From: JBGPYB01 sp041493035
GTDB lineage: Bacteria > Acidobacteriota > Vicinamibacteria > Fen-336
Direction of reading: 5' to 3'
Assembly (NCBI GenBank): GCA_041493035.1
Contig: JBGPYB010000004.1
Span: 1 to 64,000 of the forward strand
Length of the DNA: 64,000 bases
Part shown: in pieces, positions 36,706 to 45,384 of the stretch
Layout: each line of letters starts with the position of its first letter
How positions within the stretch are numbered: the stretch's first letter is position 1
Made by a program: the position numbers and the translations under genes
The notes under the pieces: generated by a model
The model's input: only the letters and a program-made list of their open reading frames with translations
What the model was told of the DNA's origin: nothing
Databases searched by the model: none

Positions 36706-38493
36706 GTGCTCAACGAGAAGCTGGATTCGCTACCGACGCGTTCCGGCGTCTATCTCTTCAAGGACGCCGAGGGTCGGATCCTCTATGTGGGCAAGGCCCG
36801 CGTCCTGCGCGACCGCGTGCGCTCCTATTTCCAGGCCTCCCGCAGCTGGGATCCTCACAAGGGAGCGATGGTCTCCGAGATCGCCGATCTCGATCTCGTG
36901 GTCACCGACACCGAGATGGAAGCCCTCGCTCTCGAGAACAACCTCATCAAGCGCCACAAGCCGCGCTACAACGTTCTTCTTCGCGACGACAAGAATCACC
37001 CTTTCCTCAAGCTGACCCTGGCCGAGGAGTACCCGCGTCTCCACATCGTGCGACGGCCTGCCGAAGACAAGAACGCCTACGGCGGCCCCTACATCCCGGC
37101 GAGCCTCGGCCGGAAGACGGCGTCCCTGGTCCACAAGATCTTCGGCGTAAGGTCCTGCAAGGAAGCCCTCGACGGCCATCGACCGCGCCCGTGCCTCCAG
37201 CACCAGATCCATCGCTGCATCGCTCCGTGTGTGGTCGAGGTTTGCTCTCTCGACCGCTACCGGCAGGCCTGCGACGACGCGCGCCTCTTTCTCGAGGGGA
37301 GGACCGATGAGGTTTTGCGGCGCATGCGCGCGCAGATGGCCGCTGCCGCCGTAGACGAACGCTTCGAGGAGGCGGCGAGCCTGCGCGACCAGATCCGGAC
37401 GCTCGAGCGCCTGGAGACTCCCCAGAAAATCACCACCACCGATATCGAAGAGCGGGACCTCGTTGCGGCGCACGTCGAAGGGGAAAGAGCGGCGCTCCAG
37501 ATCTTTTCCGTCCGCGACGGGAAAGTCGTCGCGCGGGAGGGATACCTCCTCGACCACCTCGCCGAGCCCGAGGCCGTCGTCTCGTCGGCCTTGCAGCAGT
37601 ACTATGCGCAGGGACGCTACGTCCCTCGCGAGATCCTCGTCCCGGAGGAAGTCCCCGACCGGGAGCTGCTCGAGGCGTGGCTCTCGACGCGTCGGGGCAG
37701 CGCCGTGCGCATCCGCGTGCCGCAACGGGGCGAGAAAGTCCGCCTCCTCGAGCTGGTGATCAGCAACGCGCGCCTGGCTTTCGATCTCGAATGGAAGCAT
37801 CCGCGCCGCCAGTCCCAGGAGATTCTCCGTGCCCTCCGCGACCTCCTCGATCTCGAGATGGAGCCGCGCCGTATCGAATGCTTCGACATCTCCAACATCC
37901 AGGGCTCCGACATCGTGGCCTCGATGGTCGCCTTTGTGGACGGGGCCCCGAAGAAGTCCGACTACCGCAAGTTCCGGATCAAGGACGTCGTGGGTGCCCC
38001 CGATGACTTCGCGTCGATGCGCGAGGTCGTGGGCCGGCGCTATCGCCGTCTGCTCGAGGAAGGGAAGGACCTTCCCGATCTCGTCCTCATCGATGGGGGC
38101 AAGGGGCAGCTCGGCGCGGCCGTCGAAGCGTTGGAGACCCTCGGCCTCGGCGAACAGCCCGTTGCGAGCCTCGCCAAGCGCGAGGAGCTGATCTTCGTGC
38201 GTGGGCGTCAGGAGCCGATCGCGCTCCCGCGGGCATCACCGATCCTTCAGCTCGTCCAACGCGTTCGGGACGAGGCGCATCGTTTCGCCGTGGGCTTCCA
38301 CCGGCAAGCCCGGAAAGCACGGACCCTCCAGTCAGAGCTGGACGACATCCCGGGCGTGGGGCCCACGAAGCGCCGCAAGCTCCTGTCGCGCTTCGGTTCG
38401 GTCCGAGGCGTCCGCGGCGCGAGCGAGGTGGAGCTGGCCTCAGCCGTTGGCAAAGCCACGGCGGCGCGCGTCCGCGGCCACTTCGATCGCTGA
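36706..38493 (+). CDS. uvrC: Excinuclease ABC subunit C
   Basis: UvrC makes the two incisions of nucleotide excision repair. The 595-residue protein has an N-terminal GIY-YIG nuclease (SGVYLFKDAEGRILYVGKAR, catalytic Tyr intact) and the Cys-containing UvrC core CLQHQIHRCIAPC. A UVR motif, an RNase-H-like nuclease (IECFDISNIQGSDIVASMV, and LVLIDGGKGQLGA) and a helix-hairpin-helix end (DIPGVGPTKRRKLLSRFGS) follow. The length is normal. The start is GTG, just after a -10 box. Confidence 0.96.
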   Translation: MLNEKLDSLPTRSGVYLFKDAEGRILYVGKARVLRDRVRSYFQASRSWDPHKGAMVSEIADLDLVVTDTEMEALALENNLIKRHKPRYNVLLRDDKNHPFLKLTLAEEYPRLHIVRRPAEDKNAYGGPYIPASLGRKTASLVHKIFGVRSCKEALDGHRPRPCLQHQIHRCIAPCVVEVCSLDRYRQACDDARLFLEGRTDEVLRRMRAQMAAAAVDERFEEAASLRDQIRTLERLETPQKITTTDIEERDLVAAHVEGERAALQIFSVRDGKVVAREGYLLDHLAEPEAVVSSALQQYYAQGRYVPREILVPEEVPDRELLEAWLSTRRGSAVRIRVPQRGEKVRLLELVISNARLAFDLEWKHPRRQSQEILRALRDLLDLEMEPRRIECFDISNIQGSDIVASMVAFVDGAPKKSDYRKFRIKDVVGAPDDFASMREVVGRRYRRLLEEGKDLPDLVLIDGGKGQLGAAVEALETLGLGEQPVASLAKREELIFVRGRQEPIALPRASPILQLVQRVRDEAHRFAVGFHRQARKARTLQSELDDIPGVGPTKRRKLLSRFGSVRGVRGASEVELASAVGKATAARVRGHFDR

Positions 38494-38621
38494 GAAGGGG
38501 GTGGGTCTCTGCTACCCGACGCGAACGTTCTCTGAGCAAAGCTCAGGGGGATATGCGGCCCTACGGCGGAAAAGGACCACTGGAATTTCGTGTTACCATC
38601 CGAGGTTCTTTTGGAGGACGG

Positions 38622-39290
38622 TTGCCCGAGCTGACAGCCGAGACCATCGCTACGGGCCTGACGACCTACATCGTGCTCCTCTTCAGCCTGTCCTTTCATG
38701 AGGCGGCTCACGCCTGGGCGGCGCTTCGAATGGGAGACGACACGGCGATGCGTCAGGGACGAATCACCCTGAACCCGATCGTCCACATCGATCCTCTCGG
38801 GACCGTTCTGCTGCCCTTGATGATGTTCTTGTCGAGTGGCACGCCTCTCTTCGGGTGGGCCAAGCCCACTCCCTACAACCCGGCCAACTTTCGCCGCGAC
38901 CGGACTGTGGGACAGGGCCACGTTCTCGTGGCCAGCGCGGGTCCGCTGTCGAATCTGCTCCTGGCCGTTCTGTTCACCGCGGCGCTCGTCGTCGCGGTTC
39001 GCGCGGGTCTCGTCCGATCCAACCGCGATCCCGTCCTGAGACTCCTCGTGGCCGGCGTGCAGATCAACGTGATCCTTGCCGTCTTCAATCTCGTGCCCCT
39101 CCCGCCCCTCGACGGCTCGAAGGTCGCGGCTTGGGGCCTACCGAGAAGCCTGGCGGACGCCTATGTGCGGGTCATGGAGCCGTACGGATCCTGGATCCTG
39201 CTGCTTCTCTTCGCGACGGGCGTTTTGAGCATGGTGTTATCACCGCTTACAGGCTTGCTGACCACGATCCTCTTCAGCATGGTCCGCTGA
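38622..39290 (+). CDS. Site-2 protease-family membrane metalloprotease (M50)
   Basis: The 222-residue multi-span protein carries the zinc motif HEAAH (H26, E27, H30) in an early helix and FNLVPLPPLDGSK (third ligand Asp) late in the chain, with hydrophobic segments in between. It belongs to the short rhomboid-like/YwhC-type group of M50 proteases that cleave within membranes. The TTG at 38622 is chosen because GGAGG lies 5-6 bases upstream and the first helix follows; an ATG at 38553 has no ribosome site. It is followed by trpS after one base. Confidence 0.9.
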   Translation: MPELTAETIATGLTTYIVLLFSLSFHEAAHAWAALRMGDDTAMRQGRITLNPIVHIDPLGTVLLPLMMFLSSGTPLFGWAKPTPYNPANFRRDRTVGQGHVLVASAGPLSNLLLAVLFTAALVVAVRAGLVRSNRDPVLRLLVAGVQINVILAVFNLVPLPPLDGSKVAAWGLPRSLADAYVRVMEPYGSWILLLLFATGVLSMVLSPLTGLLTTILFSMVR

Positions 39291-39291
39291 C

Positions 39292-40296
39292 GTGGCCCGT
39301 CCCCGCATCCTCTCCGGCATGCGCCCGACGGGGCCGCTGCACCTGGGCAACCTCATGGGAGCCCTCGACAACTGGGTGGGCTTGCAGGACTCGTACGAGT
39401 GCTTCTTCCCCATCGTGGACTGGCACTCCCTGACAACCGACTACTCGGACACGTCGGCGATCCGCCAGAACATCCTCGAAGTGGCCACCGACTGGCTCGC
39501 AGCCGGTCTCGACCCGGCGCGCTCCGCCCTGTTCATCCAGAGCCTCGTCCCGGAGCACGCGGAGCTTCATCTGCTGCTATCGATGATCACGCCCCTCGGC
39601 TGGCTCGAGCGCGTGCCGACGTACAAGGAAGTGCAGCAGCAGCTCGCCGAACGGGACCTCTCGACGTTCGGGTTCTTGGGCTACCCGCTCTTGCAGACGG
39701 CGGACATCATCGTCTACAAGGCCAACGCGGTCCCCGTGGGAGAGGACCAGGCGGCCCACGTGGAGCTGACTCGCGAGATCGTCCGGCGCTTCAACAACCT
39801 CTACGGCCCGGTCTTCCCCGAGCCGAAGACCCTCCACACCGAGGCGAAGCGGATCCCGGGGACCGATGGACGCAAGATGTCCAAGTCCTACGGCAATGCC
39901 ATCTACCTCAAGGACGACCCGGAGACGGTGCGGCAGAAGCTCAAGCCCATGCTGACCGACCCGGCCCGCAAGCGGCGGACGGACGCCGGCAATCCCGACA
40001 TCTGCCCCGTGTTCGACCTCCACAAGGCCTTCTCCCCCGAGGCGACCCAGGCCTGGGCCGCGGCCGGATGCCGGAGCGCCGGAATCGGCTGCCTCGACTG
40101 CAAGGCGCGCCTCACCGACCACATGCTCGAGCGCCTGGCCGACATCCACGCCCGCCGTCCCGAATACGCCACTCGCCCCGACACCGTGTGGGACATCCTG
40201 GCCGACGGGTCGAAGCGCGCCCGCGCGGTGGCCCAGGCCACGATGGACGAGGTCCGGACGGCCATGAAGATCCGTTACGATCTCACGCCAGCGTGA
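39292..40296 (+). CDS. trpS: Tryptophanyl-tRNA synthetase
   Basis: The 334-residue class I synthetase charges tRNA-Trp. It begins ILSGMRPTGPLHLGNLMGAL, in which PLHLGN is the HIGH signature. It continues with FPIVDWHSLTTDY, TADIIVYKANAVPVGEDQAA (tryptophan pocket) and GTDGRKMSKSYGNAI (KMSKS). A GTG start follows the protease stop by one base, and the end overlaps scpA as GTGA. No leader or T-box precedes it. Confidence 0.96.
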   Translation: MARPRILSGMRPTGPLHLGNLMGALDNWVGLQDSYECFFPIVDWHSLTTDYSDTSAIRQNILEVATDWLAAGLDPARSALFIQSLVPEHAELHLLLSMITPLGWLERVPTYKEVQQQLAERDLSTFGFLGYPLLQTADIIVYKANAVPVGEDQAAHVELTREIVRRFNNLYGPVFPEPKTLHTEAKRIPGTDGRKMSKSYGNAIYLKDDPETVRQKLKPMLTDPARKRRTDAGNPDICPVFDLHKAFSPEATQAWAAAGCRSAGIGCLDCKARLTDHMLERLADIHARRPEYATRPDTVWDILADGSKRARAVAQATMDEVRTAMKIRYDLTPA

Positions 40297-41165
40297 TCGA
40301 CGAGCCGGAGGACGACGACGTGTCCGACGAGAGCCCGGTGCTCCGCCCCACAGCGCCTCCGGCGCCGACGGAGCCAGTCACGGTTCCGGAAGGGGTCGAG
40401 TCGCAGCTCCCCGAGGACGCTCCCCGTATCCACCTCCCCGTCTTCGACGGGCCCCTGGACCTGCTCCTCTACCTCCTGCGTCGCGACAAGATCGACATCT
40501 ACGACATCCCCATCGCTCCCATCACGCGCCAGTACATGGAGTACCTGGAGCTGATGCAGGAGATGAACCTGGACGTGGCCGGCGAGTTCATGGTGATGGC
40601 CGCGACCCTCATCCACATCAAGTCCAAGATGCTCGTCCCTGTGGACCCGACCGAAGCCGTGGGAGACGAGGACGCCGTAGACCCGCGGGACGAGCTGGTA
40701 CAGCGCCTCCTGGAGTTCCAGCGATACAAGGAAGCTGCGGGCGTGCTCCATCAGAAGGGTCAGATCCGGGCGGCCACCTGGACTCGCCCCGACACCGTCC
40801 TTCCGCGCTTCGACGACGCCGGCGAAGAGATGCTCGAGGCCGGGCTCTTCGATCTCATCAGCGCCTTCAAGGAGCTGCTCGAGCGGCGCAAGACACTTCT
40901 CGCCCACGAGATCGCGGGCCAGGGAAAAAGCGTCGAGGAGCGGATGGAGGAGCTGCTCGTCCTGATCAAGGAAGGGGAGTCGGTGGAATTCCTCGAGCTC
41001 TTCGCGGCCGAGGAGACGAAGGGTGGGATGATCGTGACGTTTCTGGCCCTCCTGGAGCTGATCCGGCTGAAGCACGTCAAGGTCTACCAGCGCGGCGCTT
41101 TCGGCCCGATCCGGGTCTTCCGTCCCGTCGGGCCGGAGGGGGGAGCGCCGCAACCCGCGGTCTGA
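40293..41165 (+). CDS. scpA: Segregation and condensation protein A
   Basis: ScpA is the kleisin that bridges SMC and ScpB in chromosome condensation. After a 45-residue Pro/Glu-rich head, the 290-residue protein shows the kleisin N-terminus VFDGPLDLLLYLLRRDKIDI, YDIPIAPITRQYMEYLELM and EFMVMAATLIHIKSKML. The C-terminal winged-helix segment is FLALLELIRLKHVKVYQR. GTG at 40293 overlaps the trpS stop. scpB follows, as is usual. Confidence 0.95.
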   Translation: MIDEPEDDDVSDESPVLRPTAPPAPTEPVTVPEGVESQLPEDAPRIHLPVFDGPLDLLLYLLRRDKIDIYDIPIAPITRQYMEYLELMQEMNLDVAGEFMVMAATLIHIKSKMLVPVDPTEAVGDEDAVDPRDELVQRLLEFQRYKEAAGVLHQKGQIRAATWTRPDTVLPRFDDAGEEMLEAGLFDLISAFKELLERRKTLLAHEIAGQGKSVEERMEELLVLIKEGESVEFLELFAAEETKGGMIVTFLALLELIRLKHVKVYQRGAFGPIRVFRPVGPEGGAPQPAV

Positions 41166-41176
41166 GGAAGGAACAC

Positions 41177-41923
41177 TTGGAAGAGAACGACAAGCCCGAA
41201 GAAGTGAAGCCGCCCGAGGAGCCCCAGGAAGGCGAGCCTCGGGAGGAAGGGCCGGTGCTTCCTCCTCAGGAAGTCCGAGCTGTGCTGGAGGCGCTGATCT
41301 TCGCCTCACCGCAGCCCATCACGCCACGCGAGATCACGCGAGTTCTCGGCGGGATCCCGAAGGAAGCCTGGGAGGCGGGCATCGAGGAGCTGAAAGCCGA
41401 CTTCGCTCGGGACGGCCGGGGGTTGCAGCTCGTGGAGGTCGCGGCGGGGTACCAGATCACGACGCGTCCCGAGTACAACGACTGGATCCGTGAGCTGCTA
41501 GACCCCAAGAGTCCCACGCGTCTTTCGATCCAGGCTCTCGAAACGCTGGCGGTCATCGCCTACAAGCAGCCCGTCACGCTTCCCGAGATCATCGAGCTGC
41601 GCGGGGTGAAGTCGGGCGGCGTCCTCAAGACGCTCCTCGAAAAGCGACTCATCCGGATCACCGGCCGGAAGGAAGTCGTGGGGCGACCGATCCTTTACGG
41701 CACCACCAAGGAGTTCCTGCTCCACTTCGGCCTCAAGGATCTGGGAGAGCTCCCCAAGATCGAGGAGTTCGCCGAGGTGCTGGGGGAAGAGGTGGACGTG
41801 GTCGGCCTGAAGAAGGCCATCGAGGCGCCGAGGCCCGTGGAAATTCATCTATCCGAAGGGGATATGTCCGAGGCTCAGGACGCAGAGGCTGAGCCGGAGG
41901 CAGAGGAGTCAGATCTCAAGTAA
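41177..41923 (+). CDS. scpB: Segregation and condensation protein B
   Basis: ScpB forms a dimer that binds ScpA in the SMC complex. The 248-residue protein has an acidic Pro/Glu-rich head, then tandem winged helices: ALIFASPQPITPREITRVLG and LETLAVIAYKQPVTLPEIIE, followed by RGVKSGGVLKTLLEKRLI. The end is an acidic tail. The TTG start at 41177 has AGGAAGGAA before it and follows scpA by 11 bases. Confidence 0.95.
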   Translation: MEENDKPEEVKPPEEPQEGEPREEGPVLPPQEVRAVLEALIFASPQPITPREITRVLGGIPKEAWEAGIEELKADFARDGRGLQLVEVAAGYQITTRPEYNDWIRELLDPKSPTRLSIQALETLAVIAYKQPVTLPEIIELRGVKSGGVLKTLLEKRLIRITGRKEVVGRPILYGTTKEFLLHFGLKDLGELPKIEEFAEVLGEEVDVVGLKKAIEAPRPVEIHLSEGDMSEAQDAEAEPEAEESDLK

Positions 41924-41926
41924 TAC

Positions 41927-41955
41927 TTGACATTAACCTTCTAACTATCTATTAT
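41927..41955 (+). promoter_or_regulatory. Strong sigma-70-like promoter in an AT-rich patch
   Basis: TTGACA (41927-41932) and TATTAT (41950-41955) are 17 bases apart; a perfect TATAAT (41953-41958) overlaps the latter with a 20-base spacer. Predicted start sites fall 0-6 bases before the ATG at 41967. The AT-rich patch (about 41920-41970) contrasts with the GC-rich surroundings. Confidence 0.72.
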
Positions 41956-41966
41956 AATGGCGTTTT

Positions 41967-42818
41967 ATGATGAGACGATCCGGCTCCTCCGCGGTCTTTG
42001 TCTTATTGCTGCTCTGTGAGGGCTGTGGCCTCGCCGATAAGCTGACCGGTCCCGACACCCTCACGATCCAGAAGTTCGTGGCGACCCCGAGCCAGATCGA
42101 TCCTGGCTCGACGGTCATGCTGATCTGGGACGTGGCGGGCGCCGAATCCGTACAGATCAGCGGCGGCGTGGGGACGGTGGGGGCGAAGGGTTCGCATCCC
42201 GTCCGCCCGAACGCCACGACGGACTACCTGCTCACGGCGCGAGCCGGAACGTCGTCCGCCACGGCGACGGTGGAGGTGCTCGTGTCGGGCAGCGGGCCGG
42301 CGCCTTCTCCGAGCCCCGAGCCCTCTCCGTCGCCCAGCCCGTCACCATCGCCGAGCCCGTCCCCCTCACCCAGTCCATCGCCGTCACCGAGCCCGTCGCC
42401 TTCACCCAGCCCATCGCCCTCACCTTCTCCGAGCCCGGAGCCATCCCCTTCTCCGCAGCCGGTGAGCTGTGGTGTCCCTGTCAATCTCGCAGGAAGTTGT
42501 GGGCTGACGATCCGGAAACCCGACGCGCTTTCGTCAGCGGAGTGCATAGAGCTGACCGACATTCGAACGAGCAGCGACTGCCCCGTGAGTTTTGGCGTCC
42601 CACTCTCGGTGAGCTTCGCGGTGTCGGCGTCGTCGAGCCACAGCTTCACGTGGAAGCAGGCCCCCGGCAAGAACGACGTCCTGACCCCGGCTTCCGGGAC
42701 CGTCTCCGGCACCGGAGCCACGAGCGTCACGCTCTCCGACATCGTCCTCGACAGCGCCCTGTCCATCGAAGTGATCTACGGCGACAAGGTCTACCTGGTC
42801 TTCAGCCTCGAGCACTGA
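41967..42818 (+). CDS. Exported protein with Ser-Pro linker and immunoglobulin-like half
   Basis: A 283-residue protein of unknown function. The N-terminus (SSAVFVLLLLCEGC) is a signal peptide with cysteines that could serve as a lipobox. Residues about 30-110 look like a beta-sandwich domain (FVATPSQIDPGSTVMLIWDV, then TTDYLLTARAGTSSATATVE). A Ser/Pro repeat linker follows (about 112-165), then a Cys-containing beta domain (CGVPVNLAGSCGLTIRKPDA) to the end. The layout suggests an envelope-tethered binding or structural protein. The strong promoter immediately upstream leaves almost no leader and no ribosome site. Confidence 0.72.
   Translation: MMRRSGSSAVFVLLLLCEGCGLADKLTGPDTLTIQKFVATPSQIDPGSTVMLIWDVAGAESVQISGGVGTVGAKGSHPVRPNATTDYLLTARAGTSSATATVEVLVSGSGPAPSPSPEPSPSPSPSPSPSPSPSPSPSPSPSPSPSPSPSPSPSPSPEPSPSPQPVSCGVPVNLAGSCGLTIRKPDALSSAECIELTDIRTSSDCPVSFGVPLSVSFAVSASSSHSFTWKQAPGKNDVLTPASGTVSGTGATSVTLSDIVLDSALSIEVIYGDKVYLVFSLEH
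42302..42463 (+). repeat. Ser-Pro codon repeat inside the exported protein gene
   Basis: About 160 bases of imperfect tandem units rich in TCNCC(N) codons encode an alternating Ser-Pro linker with occasional Glu. Such tracts vary in length by slippage. It is a coding linker, not a CRISPR or transposon repeat. Confidence 0.85.
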
Positions 42819-42865
42819 AGGGCGCCGCGCGGCGTCGCGACCTTACCAACTGATATGATCGGTTC

Positions 42866-43585
42866 GTGGAAGAGCGACTTCAGAAGATTCTGTCGCGCGC
42901 CGGCGTGGCGTCGCGACGCTCAGCCGAGAAGATCATGCTCGAGGGGCGCGTTACCCTCAACGGCACGCCGGCCAAGCAGCTCGGGACGAAGGCCGACCTC
43001 GACCACGACGACATTCGCGTCGATGGCGTCCGGATCAAGCCGCCCCAGAAGCCCGTCTACCTGCTCCTGAACAAGCCCAAGGGCGTCGTGAGCACGCGCC
43101 ACGACCCGTCGGGCCGCCAGACCGTGATGGACCTGGTCCCCGCAGTCGCCGGCCTCTTCCCGGTGGGCCGCCTCGACGTGACCACCGAGGGCCTGCTGCT
43201 CCTCACCAACGACGGCGCCTTCGCGCAGCGCGTCGCACATCCACGCTACGAGGTGCCGCGCGTCTACCAGGCGAAGGTCCGTGGCGTTCCGACGGCCGAG
43301 ACCCTCGCGCGGCTGCGCGCCGGCATTCGCGTCGACGGGGAACGCATGGCGGTGGATCGGGTGCGCGTCATCGAAGGGGAAGGGAATGCGTGGGTCGAGG
43401 TCACGCTCCACGAAGGCAAGCACCACGAGGTCAAGCGTCTCCTCGAGGCCGTGGGGCATCCCGTTTCGAAGCTCAAACGGGTCGGGTTGGGGATCCTGAC
43501 GAGCCGGGGCCTGGAGCCCGGGGAGTTTCGCCACCTCACGCCGCGCGAGATCCGGACGCTTCGGGGCGAGGGCGTGCGGGGATGA
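42866..43585 (+). CDS. rluB: 23S rRNA pseudouridine synthase (RluB/RsuA family)
   Basis: The 239-residue protein has an N-terminal S4 RNA-binding domain (LQKILSRAGVASRRSAEKIM). The catalytic domain contains FPVGRLDVTTEGLLLLTNDG with the essential Asp, VYQAKVRG and VTLHEGKHHEVKRLLEAVG. It should make a pseudouridine in 23S rRNA; RluB is the best fit, but RluE/F-type activity cannot be excluded. The GTG at 42866 is just 6 bases after a TATGAT box. The 3' end overlaps hisC as ATGA. Confidence 0.9.
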   Translation: MEERLQKILSRAGVASRRSAEKIMLEGRVTLNGTPAKQLGTKADLDHDDIRVDGVRIKPPQKPVYLLLNKPKGVVSTRHDPSGRQTVMDLVPAVAGLFPVGRLDVTTEGLLLLTNDGAFAQRVAHPRYEVPRVYQAKVRGVPTAETLARLRAGIRVDGERMAVDRVRVIEGEGNAWVEVTLHEGKHHEVKRLLEAVGHPVSKLKRVGLGILTSRGLEPGEFRHLTPREIRTLRGEGVRG

Positions 43586-44685
43586 CCGCCTCGCGTGCGG
43601 AGGCGCTCTCACTTCCTCCACATCTCCGCGGACTCGACCGCTACGAGTCGGGCTTGCCCATCGAACAGGTGCGGTCCCGATCGGGCATCGCCCGCGTCGT
43701 GAAGTTGGCGTCGAACGAGAACCCCCTGGGCCCGTCGCGTCTCGCTTTGAGCGCTGTGGCCGAGGCGCTCCCGACGCTCCATCGCTATCCGGACGGGCCC
43801 GCCACCGCGTTGCGGGGCGCGCTGGCCTCTCGGCTCGGCGTCGACCTGGCGCAGGTCGTGATCGGCAACGGCTCCACCGATCTGATCGACCTCCTGGCCC
43901 GCGCCTTCCTCGGGCCGGAGAACAACGCCGTTATCTCCGAGCAGGCCTTCGCCCGTTTCGGGCAGGTCGTCCAGGCGCGCAACGGCCGTCCGAAGCTCGT
44001 TCCCATGCGGGCGTCCACCCACGATCTGGAGGCCATGGCCGCCGCCGTCGACCCGGACACGCGGCTCCTCTACGTCGCGAACCCGAACAATCCCACGGGC
44101 ACATGGAATCGCCGGCGCGAGATCGAGGCGCTCATCGACGCGCTCCCGCCCGCCGTTCTCCTGGTCATCGACGAGGCCTACTTCGAGTACGCCGACGATC
44201 CCGATTACCCCAACGGTATCGACTACGTGCGGCTTGGCGCGCCCGTCATCGTCCTCCGCACCTTCTCGAAGATCTACGGCCTCGCCGGTCTCCGCATCGG
44301 CTACGGAATCGCCGCTCCCCAGGTCATAGAGAGTCTCGACATGGTTCGCGAGCCCTTCAACTCGAACTCCCTCGCACAGGTCGCGGCCTTGGCGGCGCTC
44401 CAAGACAGAGAGCACGTGGAGCGGGCTCTCGCGCTCAACCGGAGCGAGAAGGCACGTCTCCTCGCCGAGCTTCGCCGGCGCGGCCTCGAGCCGCAGCCGA
44501 GCCTCGCGAATTTCCTGTGCGTGGATCTGCGGCGAGAGGCGGCGCCTGTCTTCCGGCGTCTCCTCGACCGCGGTGTCATCGTGCGCCCGCTTCGTGCCTA
44601 CCACCTCCCCGACGCGCTCCGGGTCTCCGTCGGCACGGGCGAAGAGAACGACATCTTTCTCACGGCCCTCGACGCGGCGCTCTGA
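43582..44685 (+). CDS. hisC: Histidinol-phosphate aminotransferase
   Basis: HisC converts imidazole acetol phosphate to histidinol phosphate using PLP. The 367-residue protein has the HisC opening LASNENPLGPS, LHRYPDGPATALRGALA, VANPNNPTGTW, VIDEAYFEY, and the PLP Lys K230 in LRTFSKIYGLAGLRIGYG. Family overlap with tyrosine/phenylalanine aminotransferases means it could also serve there. No other his gene is adjacent. Its ATG overlaps the rluB stop. Confidence 0.92.
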   Translation: MTASRAEALSLPPHLRGLDRYESGLPIEQVRSRSGIARVVKLASNENPLGPSRLALSAVAEALPTLHRYPDGPATALRGALASRLGVDLAQVVIGNGSTDLIDLLARAFLGPENNAVISEQAFARFGQVVQARNGRPKLVPMRASTHDLEAMAAAVDPDTRLLYVANPNNPTGTWNRRREIEALIDALPPAVLLVIDEAYFEYADDPDYPNGIDYVRLGAPVIVLRTFSKIYGLAGLRIGYGIAAPQVIESLDMVREPFNSNSLAQVAALAALQDREHVERALALNRSEKARLLAELRRRGLEPQPSLANFLCVDLRREAAPVFRRLLDRGVIVRPLRAYHLPDALRVSVGTGEENDIFLTALDAAL

Positions 44686-44703
44686 GCAGGAACGTTCACC
44701 CGG

Positions 44704-45375
44704 TTGGCTCGCTCTCTCGTCATCGCGATCGATGGACCCTCGGGAGCGGGGAAGTCGACGGCGGGGCGCGCCCTCGCGTCTCGCCTCGGCTACGTGTTTG
44801 TCGACACCGGCGCCATGTACCGCGCGCTGGCGCTCAAGGCCCTTCGCGCCGGCATCCCGTTGGAGGATGGCGAGGCACTGGGGCGCCTCGCCCACGCCTC
44901 GAAGATCGAGCTGACCGCCGGCGGGCGCGGCGTCTCCCTGGATGGCGAGGACGCGACCACGGGAATTCGTACCCGCGAGGTCAGCGCCGCGGCCTCGCGC
45001 GTCTCGGTCCATCCCGCGGTGCGGCGTGAGATGGTGGTGCGCCAGCGCGAGATGGGGGGACGCGGCGGCGTCGTTCTGGACGGCCGCGACATAGGGACAG
45101 CCGTCTTCCCGGCCGCTGACGTGAAGTTCTACGTCGACGCCGATCCCGTCCGTCGCGCGCGGCGCCGGGCCGACGAGCTGTCGGCCGCCGCCTCGCCCTT
45201 CGACCTGGCCGCCATCGAGCGCGACATCCGCGACCGGGACCACGCCGACATGACCCGGCCCGATTCCCCGTTGACCCGGGCGCCTGATGCGATCCTTCTC
45301 GACACGACCGACCTCACGCCCGAACAGGTCCTCGATCGGATGTGGGAGGTCGTCTCGGCGAAACGGCGGGAGTAG
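44704..45375 (+). CDS. cmk: Cytidylate kinase
   Basis: Cmk phosphorylates CMP and dCMP. The 223-residue P-loop protein has VIAIDGPSGAGKSTAGRALA, FVDTGAMYRALALKAL, VLDGRDIGTAVFP, and RARRRADELSAA in the lid. The TTG start at 44704 lies 18 bases after hisC. The 3' end converges on the GspE-like gene with 9 bases between the stops. Confidence 0.95.
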   Translation: MARSLVIAIDGPSGAGKSTAGRALASRLGYVFVDTGAMYRALALKALRAGIPLEDGEALGRLAHASKIELTAGGRGVSLDGEDATTGIRTREVSAAASRVSVHPAVRREMVVRQREMGGRGGVVLDGRDIGTAVFPAADVKFYVDADPVRRARRRADELSAAASPFDLAAIERDIRDRDHADMTRPDSPLTRAPDAILLDTTDLTPEQVLDRMWEVVSAKRRE

Positions 45376-45384
45376 TGCCCCCGG

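Noticed and set aside
42302..42463. CRISPR-like or mobile repeat
   Set aside because: The units are short Ser-Pro codons with no spacers and stay in frame within an exported protein.
43609..45243. 544-codon minus-strand frame across hisC and cmk
   Set aside because: Antisense shadow; both sense genes carry full catalytic motifs.
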